Source of the DNA: an uncultured Bacteroidota bacterium
Lineage (GTDB): Bacteria; Bacteroidota; Bacteroidia; Chitinophagales; Chitinophagaceae
DNA length: 36,840 nt
Direction: 5' to 3'
NCBI GenBank assembly: GCA_903882965.1
Contig: CAIRZD010000252.1
Span: 1 to 36,840, forward strand
The notes under the pieces were generated by a model. It searched no databases, was not told the origin of the DNA, and was given only the letters and a program-made list of their open reading frames with translations. Within the stretch, counting starts at the first letter, position 1, and the number at the start of each line of letters is the position of its first letter. Positions 36,424 through 36,840 of the stretch are shown here, piece after piece. Position numbers and translations under genes: made by a program.

Positions 36424-36840
36424 CTAAATAAAATAAAATCCCGATCCTGATAATTGGGTGCTTGTGCCACTCGTAAAACTTGTTGTTGTTGCATAAGTGG
36501 GCGTTCCACCTGCTCCCGCTTGGAATATGATTAATACGCCGGAACCTACTGAAGAGGTAGTTCCTGCATATTTATTTGAGCCAGTGAAAGTAAAGCCTGC
36601 GATTGGGTCTAATGTTCCCACACAATAACAAGAGGCATTATTTACAGGCAGACCTACAATTTGAGCTTGTCCTGAGGCTGTTGAGAAGGTGGGAGTAAAC
36701 TGCATAACAAAAGTATAAAATAAAATACTTCCAATAGTTGCATAATAGGCAGTTTGATTAGAGTAGTTTACTGATAAATTGCCTGCAGTAACAAAATCAA
36801 AAGTAGGGGTCCAATAGGTCGTCGATACATAATTCGCTAA
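36424..36840 (-). CDS. Tail-fibre-like protein, C-terminal part (cut by window edge)
   Basis: The frame is open from the stop at 36424 to the window end, 138 codons. It begins LANYVSTTYWTPTFDFVTAG, then NLSVNYSNQTAYYATIGSIL and FYTFVMQFTPTFSTASGQAQ, ending in a GSGFYFI strand. The WTPTF..YYATIGxxxFY pattern is a C-terminal fibre-tip domain. An ATG at 36705 gives a 93-residue piece, but the upstream coding sequence shows that it is internal. It probably continues the N-terminal fragment at 1-296, whose last residues are SINFGG. Confidence 0.75.
   Translation of the reverse strand, partial: LANYVSTTYWTPTFDFVTAGNLSVNYSNQTAYYATIGSILFYTFVMQFTPTFSTASGQAQIVGLPVNNASCYCVGTLDPIAGFTFTGSNKYAGTTSSVGSGVLIIFQAGAGGTPTYATTTSFTSGTSTQLSGSGFYFI

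Noticed and set aside
1-36840. CRISPR array, insertion sequence or diversity-generating retroelement
   Set aside because: No regularly spaced repeats with spacers, no transposase and no reverse transcriptase frame were seen; fibre-gene variation seems modular.

Overview
The window looks like the near-complete, circularly permuted genome (about 36.8 kb) of a P22-like, short-tailed, tailed phage (podovirus morphotype). The evidence is a virion gene block in P22 order on the minus strand: terminase large subunit, P22-type portal, scaffold, P22-type coat, gp4-like adaptor, gp10-like tail hub, three glycine/alanine-rich ejection proteins and then tail-fibre genes. The two window ends carry the two halves of one tail-fibre gene, so the left end appears to continue into the right end. 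The host cannot be named. The AT-rich composition, strong AAGGA-type ribosome sites and standard sigma70-like promoters fit a gammaproteobacterial host, but that is inference.

Layout. 1-4281: tail-fibre and fibre-like genes (minus). 4330-4495: two tiny membrane peptides. 4527-9958: ejection proteins, a gp10-like hub with an inserted peptide repeat, and a coiled-coil/membrane protein. 9982-10572: an endonuclease VII-type HNH gene. 10682-14486: adaptor, unknown virion protein, coat and scaffold, preceded by a 343-bp structured leader (14487-14829). 14830-15024: a lone plus-strand HTH gene. 15089-18250: a virion-like protein and many small charged or His-rich proteins, interrupted by an HNH homing-type endonuclease. 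18222-21931: portal and TerL. 21928-23851: Cys-cluster protein, a frameshifted DUF551 gene, a small serine recombinase and small proteins. 23852-24360: non-coding region with a 32-bp dyad and an aberrant tRNA-like gene. 24365-26617: small early proteins, a candidate structured RNA and TerS. 26785-27536: four small plus-strand genes under their own promoter. 27533-31805: replication and regulation block (primase-helicase, initiator with an iteron origin inside its gene, small proteins, Cro-like regulator). 31806-31942: two interlocked divergent promoters. 31943-34335: plus-strand recombination operon (YqaJ exonuclease, Bet annealase, SSB). 34332-36840: RusA, GH108 endolysin and more tail-fibre genes (minus), which join the left end.

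How it works together. A Cro-like repressor gene and the recombination operon fire from face-to-face promoters that occupy the same 36 bp, which suggests a mutually exclusive switch. The leftward early transcript makes the initiator and the T7 gp4-like primase-helicase, which would act at the iterons inside the initiator gene. Exonuclease, Bet, SSB and RusA make a complete phage recombination set, and headful packaging by TerS/TerL is the expected way to produce a permuted genome. I see no tyrosine integrase and no CI-type repressor. The only site-specific recombinase is a small serine resolvase/invertase, so the lifestyle is undetermined.

The least explained parts are the interlocked promoters, the iteron origin, the odd tRNA, the dyad upstream of the recombinase, the helically phased TGA decamers and structured leader before the scaffold gene, the hairpin over the HNH ribosome site, and the cluster of His-rich proteins.
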